Shown here: in pieces, positions 48,795-61,600 of the stretch | Layout of the letters: every line of letters starts with the position of its first letter | Position numbering within the stretch: the first letter of the stretch is position 1 | NCBI GenBank assembly: GCA_001939145.1 | Contig: LSRX01001094.1 | Location: 104,159-168,158, forward strand | Length of the DNA: 64,000 nucleotides | Origin: Symbiodinium microadriaticum | Lineage: Eukaryota; Sar; Dinophyceae; Suessiales; Symbiodiniaceae | Reading direction: 5' to 3' | Notes under the pieces: generated by a model | Databases searched by the model: none | What the model was told of the DNA's origin: nothing | The model's input: the letters and a program-made list of their open reading frames with translations, nothing else | Translations under genes and position numbers: made by a program

Positions 48795-51639
48795 GTAAGA
48801 GGCGGGTAGATTTGTTCCACCCCGCCCCCGCAAAACAAAAAGAACAGCAAAGAAAAACAAACAGCCGAACTGGCCACAGCGGGCCCACAGCGCTAGGGAG
48901 TCGAACATGTCAACACACAAGCCGTCCTTCACGGGCAAGCGAGACCCGGACCAAGAAGTCAATTCAAGTGCTTGGAAACACACGGTTTGAAAACGACATC
49001 TGTACATTCGTACTTGTTGGCCCTGCGAACGCTTTCCAGGGGTGCTTGTGGCACAACATCCAGTCGTGCCTCCAGCTCGGAAGCGTCCCGGGTTCCTGCG
49101 AAGTGATTCCGCATAACTCCCATGTCAGACTGTGCCATGCTGCGAGCAATCTTGCGTTCAATGAAATGCCTTCTGGTGCTGGAGACTGAGCGTCCACCTC
49201 CGAGAACACATGTGCAGTTCAAGTTTCATGCTATGCAGGCCGCCAGGTTCATCCTCGTCGAGGTCGGGATTTAGCATCGTGCCTACCGTGGCCGATCCCA
49301 ACTCCTTTTCAATTTTGGCAAAGAGGCATCATTTCCTTTCTAGACAGCCCCGTGGATGGGGGCAGATGCTCAAGAGATCAGTTGAGACTTGGCCATGCTT
49401 GGAATGCTAAACCACAACTTTCTCCGTACCTGCCTGTGATTGAAGCACCATAATATGAAGTAGGGGATTCTACTTCTACTAATACTAATACCGCAGGACC
49501 ACCAAACCTCCAATAACCTAAAACTGCAAACCATCAATGACCCAAAGCCATCGGCATCCCTCCATACCATCAACTATGCCAAAATGACATTCTACCTGAT
49601 AAACTGATAGATGAGAAGCTTAAGCAAAGAGGTCAGGGAATCCTTTGCAGAGTCTGGCCTTCAGGTTTGGCCGAACGCTCAGATACCCTCGTGATCCGAC
49701 CTTCTGACTTCGAGGATCCTCCACTACCCTGTACAAATCACTTCAACCTGTGGTAGAAGATTACGGCATCATCTGTTCTGTACGTTGTCTCTGCGGCAAA
49801 CCTTTACCAGCCATGTAGGATTATCGCACATGAAAGCGTCTCTTGCTGAGGGAGCTTGCGCGCAGATTGTAGTGCACCACTCTGTCGCTTTGTCGTCTAG
49901 GCGAACAGGCTGAGGGCTCCCTGCTCAAGCCGATGCAACCCTGTCGGGCCGTCATGGCAGATTTTGCAAACCAGCTTTTCACGCAGGCTGGGCCGGGCCG
50001 ACGAACTGAACAGCCACATCGGCTGGGCAAAGTCACCAGCACCGAACACAGTCTGATGCACTCTCAAGCTCGTCGCCAACTGCTGCCGCGACCTCGTACT
50101 GCCCCACTCTTGCACTTAACGCAAGCGGCCGAGCCGGATGTTTTCGACTCTTGGCTTCTGCAAATGCTGGCCAGCTTCAGGTCAGACTCTTCAGATGCTG
50201 TGAATCTCCGTTTCGTTGCCCAGCATCAACAGATTGCTTTCGGAAAAAAGAGCGAAAACTGGTCGGCACACCATGAAGCCTTCCGGAAGCGCGAGTTCTT
50301 CATAATGCTTCTACGGACTAGACTCAAAAAGGCCCTGGATCTGCGCAGCCTCCGCCTGAGTTTGGTGCCTAGGTTGTGCAGAGCTCTTACGAGTAGCTGG
50401 TGTGTGCTGCATCCCGTGGATGCTTCGTTGCTGAGTTGCTTGCCGCAACTTTGAGACTGCAATTTTTGGGATCAAGTCAAGCGTGCTCAGCTCAGAATTC
50501 CGATCTAGTTTCCATGGTTCAGCCTCGGGCTTCGGAGGCTTCATCTGGTATTGCGCCGCCGACCGCAGCCAGCAGCCCAATCAAGAAGTTTCTTGCCTCT
50601 TAAAGGCCGCCTTTTGGGGTGCCGGACTTCTAGACTTTCGAGGCTCTCCTGGGTGTTCACATCGTGAACTGCTACTTCACACCCGGGCACGCTGCCCGGA
50701 GCCAGCGACCCTCACCTCTGGCCGCCCAAGACCCCTGACCCCAGGCCCTAGTAGCTTGAAGCCCTGACAGCACTCTGTCACCTCTCATGAAAACAACGAG
50801 TTTTGAAAACTTGCCTGGCATTTCCGAGTTTTGGCCTAGGCTTCGATGCTGCAGGTCGGGAGCAATGTGGTGAGGTAAGAATAAGAACTCTGGATTCACT
50901 GCACAGCCTGAGACAACGCAACCTTGAGAGAAGACGTGAACTGCACTTGAAGAAGAGTCTTGCAGGAGAACAGCTGTCTGCGCTCACCGGAGACGTACTC
51001 TTCCTCCAACCTTAAGTGTTCCGGGGGGCCAGGCCACACGGGGAGGTTCGTTGGTCGCAGCCCAATTGCTTGGCTCAGCCATGAATGGACTGATAAAGCG
51101 GGACGCCCTGGAATCTTTGCGAAAGAGACACAGTGTCTTCGAAAGTGGACATCCGCCGCGGTCGCGAATGCCAAACAGCACACTGTGTCGTGCGATGTTT
51201 CTGCAGTCCGATCCGCAGCTTCCTCCCTGAATAGCCTGGGTCACCAGATCTGCTACACGGTACGTCTCCTGCAAAAGATTCTGGATGCCTCGTAATGCAT
51301 GCACCTTCGCATGCATATCCCAGAACTCCCACACCGGGCCCCACATTAGAAAGAACCTGGAGCTCCGGAAGCGAAGTCTGCTCCGAAGAGGCACGTCGTT
51401 AGCTCATGTGGATCTCAAAGAGCGTCCTACGCTAGGCCGCTAGGCTCCAGAGAGAAGCGTGGAGGTGTTGAGTACAAGAATCAAACCGCCCCAAATCTTA
51501 TGAGAAGCCTTTGATGAACCCCTTGAACCAGTGGGTGGGGCCGCAGTCTGGGCAGCCTGGAAAATGCAGCTTAAATGAACTGGCTACTGCCTGGCAGCCG
51601 ATGAAACACCTCACAGATTAGCGCTAAGAGCTCCTGCCA
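48795..51639. other. No confidently coding sequence
   Basis: The best frame is 49933-50454 (+, 173 codons) with a helical, charged middle (FDSWLLQMLASFRSDSSDA; HHEAFRKREFFIMLLRTRLKK) but no domain. A frame at 50803-51015 (+) has a basic helix (LHSLRQRNLERRRELHLKK). Either could be part of an exon. Confidence 0.35.
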
Positions 51640-52032
51640 TGTATAATATCATATACTATAGTATAGTATAATACAATATAGTATAATTTGATGTAATATA
51701 ATGTAATATATAATGTAATATATAATGTAATATATAATGTAATATATAATGTAATATATAATGTAATATATAATGTAATATATAATGTACTATAATATAA
51801 TAAAATATAATCTTAATATTTATATTAATATTCGTATTAATTTTAATAGAATAAAATAATATAACATAATGTTGATATAACATAGTATAATATAGTATAA
51901 TATAGCATAGTATGATATAATATAACATAATATAATGTAATATAATACCAAACAAATGTAGCATATATAACATAAAAAATGTAATATATAATATAATATA
52001 ACATCACAGGATATAGTATAATATACTGCAAG
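51640..52032. repeat. AT-rich repeat with 12-bp unit
   Basis: A TATAATG-type tract; from about 51711 to 51788 it is a regular tandem of the 12-mer TAATGTAATATA (six to seven copies), preceded by 10-mer versions and followed by less regular TATAAT words. The His-Tyr-Ile-Leu repeat frame on the minus strand is an artefact. Confidence 0.9.
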
Positions 52033-54037
52033 TTAAGGGCGCCGTGTCGATTTGGCATCATGCCAAGTATCACATCCTGTACCGTCAGCACCATCAGCAC
52101 CAAACTGAACACAATGCACCTCTTTGTGCTCATGGTCCCAATCGCTGCCATGTCAGTCTGAACCTCAATATACCGAACCTCTTAATCATGACTATCCTGA
52201 CCGGTATGATTTCACCGTCACCATGTCCATGATCTTCTCCTTTTCATCATCATCATCATCATCACCACCATCACATTGCTCGAGCACGGTCAGCCCCGTC
52301 AAACTGCTCTTTCTTTTTCCTTCTACCACGTCTACGGCGTGTGCGAATGACGCCCAGAAGACCAATGACAATAAGAGAGACCTTGGTCCCCGCTTGAGGG
52401 AGCCATTCACACTGTGAGGAGTTTGTGACGACCCCACGAGCAAGGAGATCGTCTTCACGGCCCGCAGGCTTCAACCCTATCCTAAACAAAACCTACCAAT
52501 CGTCGCGACTGCATCCGCTCAAGGCATGTGTCTGCAGTGCGGTTGGCATGTCACGACGTAGACATATGTAGACCTCATCATGCGCTGCACCGAAAGATCC
52601 AAAACTCTGCTTTTGCTGTCGACTTTTCCAGACCTCTGAAACAGCACCGCACTGTGGGACCAGATGGACGCACTGTGCTAATTACCTGCACAGCGACGTC
52701 CGTCAGCTGCGAACGCACACTAGCATTGACATAAATGGCAGAAATCGTTCTTGATGGTTCCGGGAAGTGGGAGGAAGATCATTCAACGACAAACGTTCTG
52801 CAGATTTTTCGGGGCTGAATAAACACAAGTTGGGGTGGAAGGGTTGCCTTCTCGGGGTGACTAAGGTGAATGCTGCTGAAAAAGTGCAGAATAAGCTTGA
52901 ATCAGAGATGCGAGCAGAAGGCAGGAGAAGGCAACGACAACATACAGGCTTTCAAAGCTTCTGAGCTTCCCCTGGTAGGGGCCTGGACGGTGCTGCCACG
53001 ACAGTTAAGAGACGCATATCCAAAAGCAGCCCCGAAGAGACTTGAAATGCAAGAAAAAGCCGTCTGACCAACGTCAGGCCTATCCAAGTGCGGCGTCTAT
53101 GCTCTATGCATACAAGAACGAGCTGCAAAGATCACAATGTTTGCTTGCACAGCTCAGCAGTGGAGGCATCAATGATCTCCTGCACAGCTGCCAAGTGCTA
53201 TTTTGGCTTGGAGCTTTCATTAGCGGGAGTCGCAGGAGCCATCAACTTCCAGTGGCCGTGGATGCAACTCAAGCAAGTCGCTGGCCTGCAGCTTGCCAAA
53301 GAAGGCCGGGTCGGCCTTCCATGCAAAGGGGTTGTGCTTCAAAAGGAGAACTTTAGCAATTCTGGAATCGCATGGAAGGAGCTCAGGGCTTGCTGGACTC
53401 GATAAGTACTTTCGAGTGCAGAAGTGCATAACTTCGGCCGAAAAACCCCACCTCTATGTCTGCGTTGAAGGGCAGATCGTCCTCAGCTTCACTCAACCAG
53501 CAAAGTGCTGGAGAGATTTGGAGTTACTGGGTCTCCAGTCTCCACTGGGATAAGCTGTCAAGCCCTCTCAATGGAACTCATCCACTCGTGATTGCCTTCG
53601 CTCTCCGAGACCGGCGCCCAGTTGCTGCAAACTTGGTCTTTGATGGTCCTGAGAGTGTTCGTGAAGACATCGGCCTGCACTGAAATGCAAAATTTCTGCA
53701 AGAGCGGAGATTTGGATTCAACCGATCTGGCTTGAAGAGATAGGCATCGACATGGGTCTGTGTTAGCTCTCACCCCTTCCAATATTGAATCTGGAACTGG
53801 GCCCAATAGATAATCAGAAGGGGATATGCCGGGGTCGAGGTCGCTTCGGCTGGAACTGGGGCCGATTAGTCATACAGTCATACAGCCGAACTGAATATCC
53901 TCTTCCTTCCTTGAACCAGACCCAATGGGCCACTAACCTTAAACCGAGCGCCTAACGAATATATGATGTTGTCCCAGACTCCCAGAGCCATGGCTGGTCA
54001 GCTCTTTCTGAATCTCTTTGTCTGCCCTTCACCCTCA
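52033..54037. other. No recognisable gene
   Basis: A CAT/CAC triplet run sits at 52238-52275. Open frames at 53088-53405 and 53293-53553 (+) overlap and lack motifs. A GCTATTTTGGCT word at 53202-53213 resembles part of the spliced leader but its 3' end does not match. Confidence 0.45.
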
Positions 54038-54150
54038 ACTCCTAAAGTCCTAAACCCCCAACCCCTAAACTCTAAACCCCTAAACCCATCCTACACCCTA
54101 AACTCAACCCCAGAGCCCAAACCCCTAAACCCTAAACTCCTAAACCCAGA
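54038..54150. repeat. Degenerate interstitial telomere-like repeats (CCCTAAA type)
   Basis: About a dozen CCTAAA/CCCTAAAC words, most with one base changed or with Ts and Cs inserted, all in the same orientation. TTTAGGG is the telomere unit reported for dinoflagellates and plants. Degeneracy indicates an old internal tract and not a chromosome end. Confidence 0.75.
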
Positions 54151-55841
54151 ACCCCCGACCGGCCAGGAAGCGCTTCACGAGCTCGATCGAAATCAGCCAC
54201 TGGGGAACGGGCAGCTGAACCCGCATGGAGGAGATCGCCTCGCTGGGAGAAAAGCGTTCTGTTCGGGTGCCCTTGAGAATCTGCGCATGCTCTTCAAAAG
54301 CTGACAGCACCAGGGCTGTGGCACTAGCAAGTGAGTGGCGACTGGTGGAGCTTCTGCTGCTGCTGCTACTACCTTTTTCATTTGCAGACTTGGCTCCGGG
54401 CATCAATGTGGTTTGGCCCAATCAGGCTCGGCATGAAGTAGTTCAGCTTCTCCTGGGTCCATAGCGGAGCACTCCCTAAACTCGATTCAATGCAGTACAC
54501 AGCACTGGACATAGGTGGATAGTCGCAGGCATACAATTTGGCCTGCGAGCCATCCCGCACCCCCCCCCCCTCGCAGACACGGGATCTGCAGCCCAGTTGC
54601 GGAGCCCGTGATCTGGATGACACCTCGTCTCGGCCTTACGCATAGACGTCTGCGTCACAATGCCGCAAACATACAGCCATCCAGCCATCGTGTGAGCATA
54701 GAGTCGAGTTTGTGGAGTTTGGGGAAGGACCGCAGCCAAGATCGCCACATCAATAGCAAACCCTGGATAAGGAGTTTGCGCGAGGCTTTGCCTCGAAAGC
54801 TCAACGCTCCGACAATCGAAAGGCATCCGAAGACCTTCCCGAAGCAATTCGTGCCCAGCAGCACTGGTAGCTCCAACCCGTCCTGAGAGACTTCAGGACT
54901 GCCGCGTGATTTGAGCTGCTGTTGCTGCTGCTGGCCGGAGCCGAACAAATGCTGACACCCAGGGACTTGGAATCAACGCGGCACCTCTGGAATAAGCTTG
55001 AGGCCAGAAGTGTAGACAACTGCTGCGACGTTCAAACCGTGCGAGTAGACGGCACAGCTTGGTACTGATGGTGGGTCTGATGATAGTATCTCTGTCTTCA
55101 GCACTAAGTCGCAGCTTCAGATTCTGTGCCTTCGATCGTGTATATGTAACCTGTATATGTGCCGTGAACAGTTCCACTTGGAACGGGCATTTACAACGAC
55201 TGTTTTTCGGCCAAGAGGCATAGTGAGTCAACTCATCGTCTGGACTCGACCTTGGGCGCAGCTGCTAGAAGAATCTCATCACAACACCGCAGGCACGCCA
55301 TTCTCAACTGGCTGGAGCTGACGTGTTTGCTCATGTCGTGGTGCAGACTTTGCAGACCGTCTCGGCACCCAGGCTCCAGTACCATGATGCCAGGCCTGCC
55401 CCGTTTAGTCGTGCTCACTGGATCGAAGCCCGGGGTTTTGTTTCGCAGGTAGAGGTGAAGCTACCTTCTACAAATCCCTAGCTGTCACCACGCAAAAACA
55501 AGACACCCGAGTAAACACAATATTGCGAAGTCCCTGAGACAAGCAGCTTGAACCGCAGAGGCCTGCATTTTTGGTAAATGCTGATTGACTAGCCTACTCT
55601 TATTCAAAGCGACAGTGTTGCTAACATGAGGTACAGTGTTGATGCTGCTTTTGGGGCTTGTGAGATTGGTTTGCCAACATCTTCCAGAGACTGCCAGCCT
55701 GCTTCCAGGAATTGGCGGTGCCTTCCAGACAGAATCACACATCACTCTCTATCTCTCTGGCGTTCTCTCGCTATACCTGTATGTGTGTTTGTATGTCTTG
55801 CAACGAGACTATAGACGTATGTACGTAATGGTACACGCCCA
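54151..55841. other. No recognisable gene
   Basis: A frame at 54225-54464 (+) has a Leu-run membrane-like helix, partly due to a CTG repeat near 54350. Others lack features. Confidence 0.4.
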
Positions 55842-55896
55842 ACCATAAACCCTAAACTTGCCCTAAACCCTAAACGCACACACACACACACACGCA
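55842..55896. repeat. Second telomere-like tract followed by CA microsatellite
   Basis: Four CCCTAAAC-type words (55842-55875) run directly into about ten CA dinucleotides (55876-55896). Confidence 0.8.
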
Positions 55897-56073
55897 CACT
55901 CAGTTGTTTGAAGGGACAAACTGGCCGGCTCTCTGTCTCTCCCTGTTATGTCGGTTTAAGGGTTTTTTGGTACTTGTACTCTACATATTGATCTGCTATC
56001 GGCCGTGCAGTCTTCTGGACACGCTTGTTATACCCTCTATTTAAGCTTCTCCATCTTCAACCGGTCGATCGAA

Positions 56074-56198
56074 CTATCTATCTATCTATCTACCTATCTA
56101 TCTATTCATGTATCTATCTGTCTATCTAATCTATCTATCGATCAACCTGCCCACCTAGCTGTCAATCTTGCTACAGGTATCTATCTATCTATCTACAC
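56074..56198. repeat. CTAT tetranucleotide microsatellites
   Basis: Two CTAT/TCTA runs (56074-56140 and 56177-56198) with CTGT and CTAC interruptions. No gene in the surrounding 55.9-57.1 kb was recognised. Confidence 0.9.
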
Positions 56199-57099
56199 AG
56201 GCAGACACAATGACATTTCAAGCGTAGATCGGTACGTTCCTGGTTTGGCATCTTGGTTCGAGGGCTGCCGAATGAACAGCTTCAGTTGAGCCCATCGGCA
56301 GCTTGAGGTGCGTGGAACTGTGGAGTTTTGGTTTGACACAGTAGGTAGCCCGGATGACAGGAACGTCTCCGGCCTCGGGCATGCGAATCCCAACCCGACA
56401 CCAAAACCTAAATCTAACCGAAGCCTGCATCAAACCTCAACTCGCCCACCTCCTTGCAGAGGATAAAGTTTCTGATGATCTTGTCCTGCAGCTTCAGAAA
56501 GGATTGATTCCCATACCTTTCGCGACTGGCTCTCCAACTATTCGGCCCTGATTTAGGCGGAAGAGGATGGCGATAACGTGCCTTCTCGGACCGTCGAATT
56601 GTGTGTTGTCATCTGCCGCTACGGTAGCTCTTGTGCAAACGGTGTTAGAGGTTTCTGAGTCCTCTCCACAAGGATGAAACAAGTGTCCTCCAGCTTGAAG
56701 GGCAGCACCCGCGGTGCCATGAGGGATGCCCTGAGCGTGCTGAGGGTCCAGGAAGCTCGGACCTACCTCCCAACCCTAGCCCATGCACTTTCGACGCTTT
56801 AGATACTTTGCTCGTGTATCACCGTCAGACCTCGGAGCAATCCAAATCAGGGCCCAGGCAATATCGCTGTGTACAGGTTCTGATTGCTTGCAGGCCTCGG
56901 CATCGGGGAGTCCATGCAATGCTTCATTCATTTCAGAGGCACCATGTAGAATAGACAGCAATCAGGATACAAAACATCGACTGTACCAGAACTAGCGCAA
57001 AATCCTTTCCACAGCAGAAGAGCGCTCCCGCAATGCTCTATCAGACCAAATCCGGACATATCCGGACCAAACGGGTCTGTATGACCAGTTCCATCATCG

Positions 57100-57342
57100 C
57101 TACACTGGCTGCGCTGAAAGACTGCACCGGTCTTTTCGAGGCTTGGGCTTGCCATAGATCTTCTCGCAGTCCTTGATCCATTCCTGACATGACGGCAGGA
57201 AGCGACCCTTCTTACGAATGTAGACTCGGGCATTGTCACGGTGATCCCTTAACTTACACGGATTTACACGGTGTTTTGCACAAGGGATGCCATGGAGCTC
57301 GGAGTGGGTAGCTGCTATCTGTTGGAACAGTTGAGGGCTCAT
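57100..57342 (-). CDS. Small basic ORF, unknown
   Basis: An 80-codon frame, ATG to stop, rich in Lys/Arg and Cys, with a protein-like C-terminal half (NARVYIRKKGRFLPSCQEW, then IKDCEKIYGKPKPRKDRC). It could be a real small exon; no family recognised and no splice sites evaluated with confidence. Confidence 0.3.
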   Translation of the reverse strand: MSPQLFQQIAATHSELHGIPCAKHRVNPCKLRDHRDNARVYIRKKGRFLPSCQEWIKDCEKIYGKPKPRKDRCSLSAQPV

Positions 57343-58330
57343 GTTAAAGCCTCAGAACTTAATTCCAGCCAACAGTTGGTTTGGCCCTGGAGGGGCCCGC
57401 CTGAAAATCAGGACGAAGAAGGCATGCAAGGGGTAGAGAGAGAGAGAGAGAGAGAGGGAGAGCGACATCCGCGAGTCTAAAAGATTTCAAGTAAAGTGGA
57501 AACGCAGGACCACAACCGCCCTGAACCACCGAAAGTAGCTTAATGCAAGCATGCGGTCACCGACGGTATGGCTATGACAAGGACAGAGCTGTGACTCATT
57601 GGAAAACACGGAATAACTACACCGTCATGAATAAGAAAAGCTAATTACCACGAACAAGCACTAAAAAAACAACACATTTTCCAAAACAAAGGAAGGATCT
57701 CGCAAAATTTGAACACAGCACCGAGGCGACAAGCGAACAGAAAGCAAAAGAGACAACAGGTGGCTTTTGTTCGTTTGTGTGTTCGTTTCTTCCACTGATG
57801 AAAACGAAAATCGAACACAACAAAAGACTAACAGAAAACGTCACAAACACAAGATGCATTCTCCGCCCCCCGCGTCCTCCGTGGCAGCATTTATTGGCTT
57901 GTTCTTGTGTTTCTTTCTGGTTTCTGTGGACAGTTGCTGTTTATTGCCATGTCTTTGTTTGGTTCAGCTTAAGACATTCATAAATCTAAGTCTGAGTACG
58001 TATTTTGGTTTCAGCCGTAGGTACTTTCAATTCGGGCCAGCTTCCCAATAAGCTGCAGCTATTTATGAGTCTTATTGAGGTGCCTTAAAACCTCTGCACG
58101 CGAGAGCTTGAATCCCACAGACACTGTCCATGAAGCCTGCACACCAATGCCAAAGTCTTAAGACCTTGCCACAGCCCAGCTTCCCGTGGCCTTGCGGAGG
58201 TGATTGACCCGCGAGTGGTAGGCCACGAGCTGCGTGAGATTGACCGGAAAACCTGTCTCATCAAGGGTGGCTTAGCAAATAATGCCGTGGCCAGAGCAAC
58301 CCGAACAGCAGCACTGGTACCACTTGCGCA
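57343..58330. other. No recognisable gene; short GA run
   Basis: A GA dinucleotide run lies at 57438-57466. A hydrophobic frame at 57767-58051 (+) has two membrane-like stretches but is A/T- and C-runs-driven and has no family match. Confidence 0.4.
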
Positions 58331-58336
58331 CATAGT

Positions 58337-58368
58337 ACGTAGTGGCAGTGGTAGTCGTGGTCGTAGTG

Positions 58369-58409
<41 letters not shown>

Positions 58410-58444
58410 CGTGGTGGTGGTGGTGGTGGTAGTAGTAGTAGCAG

Positions 58445-58493
<49 letters not shown>

Positions 58494-58494
58494 C

Positions 58495-58543
<49 letters not shown>

Positions 58544-58620
58544 GTGGTAGTAGGTGGTAGTAGGTGGTAGTAGTAGGTAGTAGTGGGTAGTAGTAGGTAG
58601 TAGGTGGTAGTAGGTAGTAG
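58337..58620. repeat. GTA/GTG trinucleotide microsatellite
   Basis: Mixed AGT, GGT and rare CGT triplets, turning into GTAGGTG units near 58545-58615. It is the reverse complement of the ACT family at the window start. The Ser/Gly and Val frames over it are artefacts. Confidence 0.95.
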
Positions 58621-61600
58621 NAGTAGCAGTAGCAGTAGCAGTAGCAGTAGCAGTAGCAGTAGCAGTAGCAGTAGCAGTAGCAGTAGCAGTAGCAGTAGCA
58701 GTAGCAGTAGCAGTAGCAGTAGCAGTAGCAGTAGCAGTAGCAGTAGCAGTAGCAGTAGCAGTAGCAGTAGCAGTAGCAGTAGCAGTAGCAGTAGCAGTAG
58801 CAGTAGCAGTAGCAGTAGCAGTAGCAGTAGCAGTAGCAGTAGCAGTAGCAGTAGCAGTAGCAGTAGCAGTAGCAGTAGCAGTAGCAGTAGCAGTAGCAGT
58901 AGCAGTAGCAGTAGCAGTAGCAGTAGCAGTAGCAGTAGCAGTAGCAGTAGCAGTAGCAGTAGCAGTAGCAGTAGCAGTAGCAGTAGCAGTAGCAGTAGCA
59001 GTAGCAGTAGCAGTAGCAGTAGCAGTAGCAGTAGCAGTAGCAGTAGCAGTAGCAGTAGCAGTAGCAGTAGCAGTAGCAGTAGCAGTAGCAGTAGCAGTAG
59101 CAGTAGCAGTAGCAGTAGCAGTAGCAGTAGCAGTAGCAGTAGCAGTAGCAGTAGCAGTAGCAGTAGCAGTAGCAGTAGCAGTAGCAGTAGCAGTAGCAGT
59201 AGCAGTAGCAGTAGCAGTAGCAGTAGCAGTAGCAGTAGCAGTAGCAGTAGCAGTAGCAGTAGCAGTAGCAGTAGCAGTAGCAGTAGCAGTAGCAGTAGCA
59301 GTAGCAGTAGCAGTAGCAGTAGCAGTAGCAGTAGCAGTAGCAGTAGCAGTAGCAGTAGCAGTAGCAGTAGCAGTAGCAGTAGCAGTAGCAGTAGCAGTAG
59401 CAGTAGCAGTAGCAGTAGCAGTAGCAGTAGCAGTAGCAGTAGCAGTAGCAGTAGCAGTAGCAGTAGCAGTAGCAGTAGCAGTAGCAGTAGCAGTAGCAGT
59501 AGCAGTAGCAGTAGCAGTAGCAGTAGCAGTAGCAGTAGCAGTAGCAGTAGCAGTAGCAGTAGCAGTAGCAGTAGCAGTAGCAGTAGCAGTAGCAGTAGCA
59601 GTAGCAGTAGCAGTAGCAGTAGCAGTAGCAGTAGCAGTAGCAGTAGCAGTAGCAGTAGCAGTAGCAGTAGCAGTAGCAGTAGCAGTAGCAGTAGCAGTAG
59701 CAGTAGCAGTAGCAGTAGCAGTAGCAGTAGCAGTAGCAGTAGCAGTAGCAGTAGCAGTAGCAGTAGCAGTAGCAGTAGCAGTAGCAGTAGCAGTAGCAGT
59801 AGCAGTAGCAGTAGCAGTAGCAGTAGCAGTAGCAGTAGCAGTAGCAGTAGCAGTAGCAGTAGCAGTAGCAGTAGCAGTAGCAGTAGCAGTAGCAGTAGCA
59901 GTAGCAGTAGCAGTAGCAGTAGCAGTAGCAGTAGCAGTAGCAGTAGCAGTAGCAGTAGCAGTAGCAGTAGCAGTAGCAGTAGCAGTAGCAGTAGCAGTAG
60001 CAGTAGCAGTAGCAGTAGCAGTAGCAGTAGCAGTAGCAGTAGCAGTAGCAGTAGCAGTAGCAGTAGCAGTAGCAGTAGCAGTAGCAGTAGCAGTAGCAGT
60101 AGCAGTAGCAGTAGCAGTAGCAGTAGCAGTAGCAGTAGCAGTAGCAGTAGCAGTAGCAGTAGCAGTAGCAGTAGCAGTAGCAGTAGCAGTAGCAGTAGCA
60201 GTAGCAGTAGCAGTAGCAGTAGCAGTAGCAGTAGCAGTAGCAGTAGCAGTAGCAGTAGCAGTAGCAGTAGCAGTAGCAGTAGCAGTAGCAGTAGCAGTAG
60301 CAGTAGCAGTAGCAGTAGCAGTAGCAGTAGCAGTAGCAGTAGCAGTAGCAGTAGCAGTAGCAGTAGCAGTAGCAGTAGCAGTAGCAGTAGCAGTAGCAGT
60401 AGCAGTAGCAGTAGCAGTAGCAGTAGCAGTAGCAGTAGCAGTAGCAGTAGCAGTAGCAGTAGCAGTAGCAGTAGCAGTAGCAGTAGCAGTAGCAGTAGCA
60501 GTAGCAGTAGCAGTAGCAGTAGCAGTAGCAGTAGCAGTAGCAGTAGCAGTAGCAGTAGCAGTAGCAGTAGCAGTAGCAGTAGCAGTAGCAGTAGCAGTAG
60601 CAGTAGCAGTAGCAGTAGCAGTAGCAGTAGCAGTAGCAGTAGCAGTAGCAGTAGCAGTAGCAGTAGCAGTAGCAGTAGCAGTAGCAGTAGCAGTAGCAGT
60701 AGCAGTAGCAGTAGCAGTAGCAGTAGCAGTAGCAGTAGCAGTAGCAGTAGCAGTAGCAGTAGCAGTAGCAGTAGCAGTAGCAGTAGCAGTAGCAGTAGCA
60801 GTAGCAGTAGCAGTAGCAGTAGCAGTAGCAGTAGCAGTAGCAGTAGCAGTAGCAGTAGCAGTAGCAGTAGCAGTAGCAGTAGCAGTAGCAGTAGCAGTAG
60901 CAGTAGCAGTAGCAGTAGCAGTAGCAGTAGCAGTAGCAGTAGCAGTAGCAGTAGCAGTAGCAGTAGCAGTAGCAGTAGCAGTAGCAGTAGCAGTAGCAGT
61001 AGCAGTAGCAGTAGCAGTAGCAGTAGCAGTAGCAGTAGCAGTAGCAGTAGCAGTAGCAGTAGCAGTAGCAGTAGCAGTAGCAGTAGCAGTAGCAGTAGCA
61101 GTAGCAGTAGCAGTAGCAGTAGCAGTAGCAGTAGCAGTAGCAGTAGCAGTAGCAGTAGCAGTAGCAGTAGCAGTAGCAGTAGCAGTAGCAGTAGCAGTAG
61201 CAGTAGCAGTAGCAGTAGCAGTAGCAGTAGCAGTAGCAGTAGCAGTAGCAGTAGCAGTAGCAGTAGCAGTAGCAGTAGCAGTAGCAGTAGCAGTAGCAGT
61301 AGCAGTAGCAGTAGCAGTAGCAGTAGCAGTAGCAGTAGCAGTAGCAGTAGCAGTAGCAGTAGCAGTAGCAGTAGCAGTAGCAGTAGCAGTAGCAGTAGCA
61401 GTAGCAGTAGCAGTAGCAGTAGCAGTAGCAGTAGCAGTAGCAGTAGCAGTAGCAGTAGCAGTAGCAGTAGCAGTAGCAGTAGCAGTAGCAGTAGCAGTAG
61501 CAGTAGCAGTAGCAGTAGCAGTAGCAGTAGCAGTAGCAGTAGCAGTAGCAGTAGCAGTAGCAGTAGCAGTAGCAGTAGCAGTAGCAGTAGCAGTAGCAGT

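Noticed and set aside
51656..51973. Tyr/Ile/Leu repeat ORF on the minus strand
   Set aside because: Direct translation of the 12-bp AT repeat.
53202..53213. Second spliced-leader relic
   Set aside because: Only the central GC.ATTTTGGCT portion matches; the diagnostic CAAG end is absent.
58200..58560. Ser/Gly-rich and poly-Val ORFs
   Set aside because: Direct translations of the GTA/GTG microsatellite.
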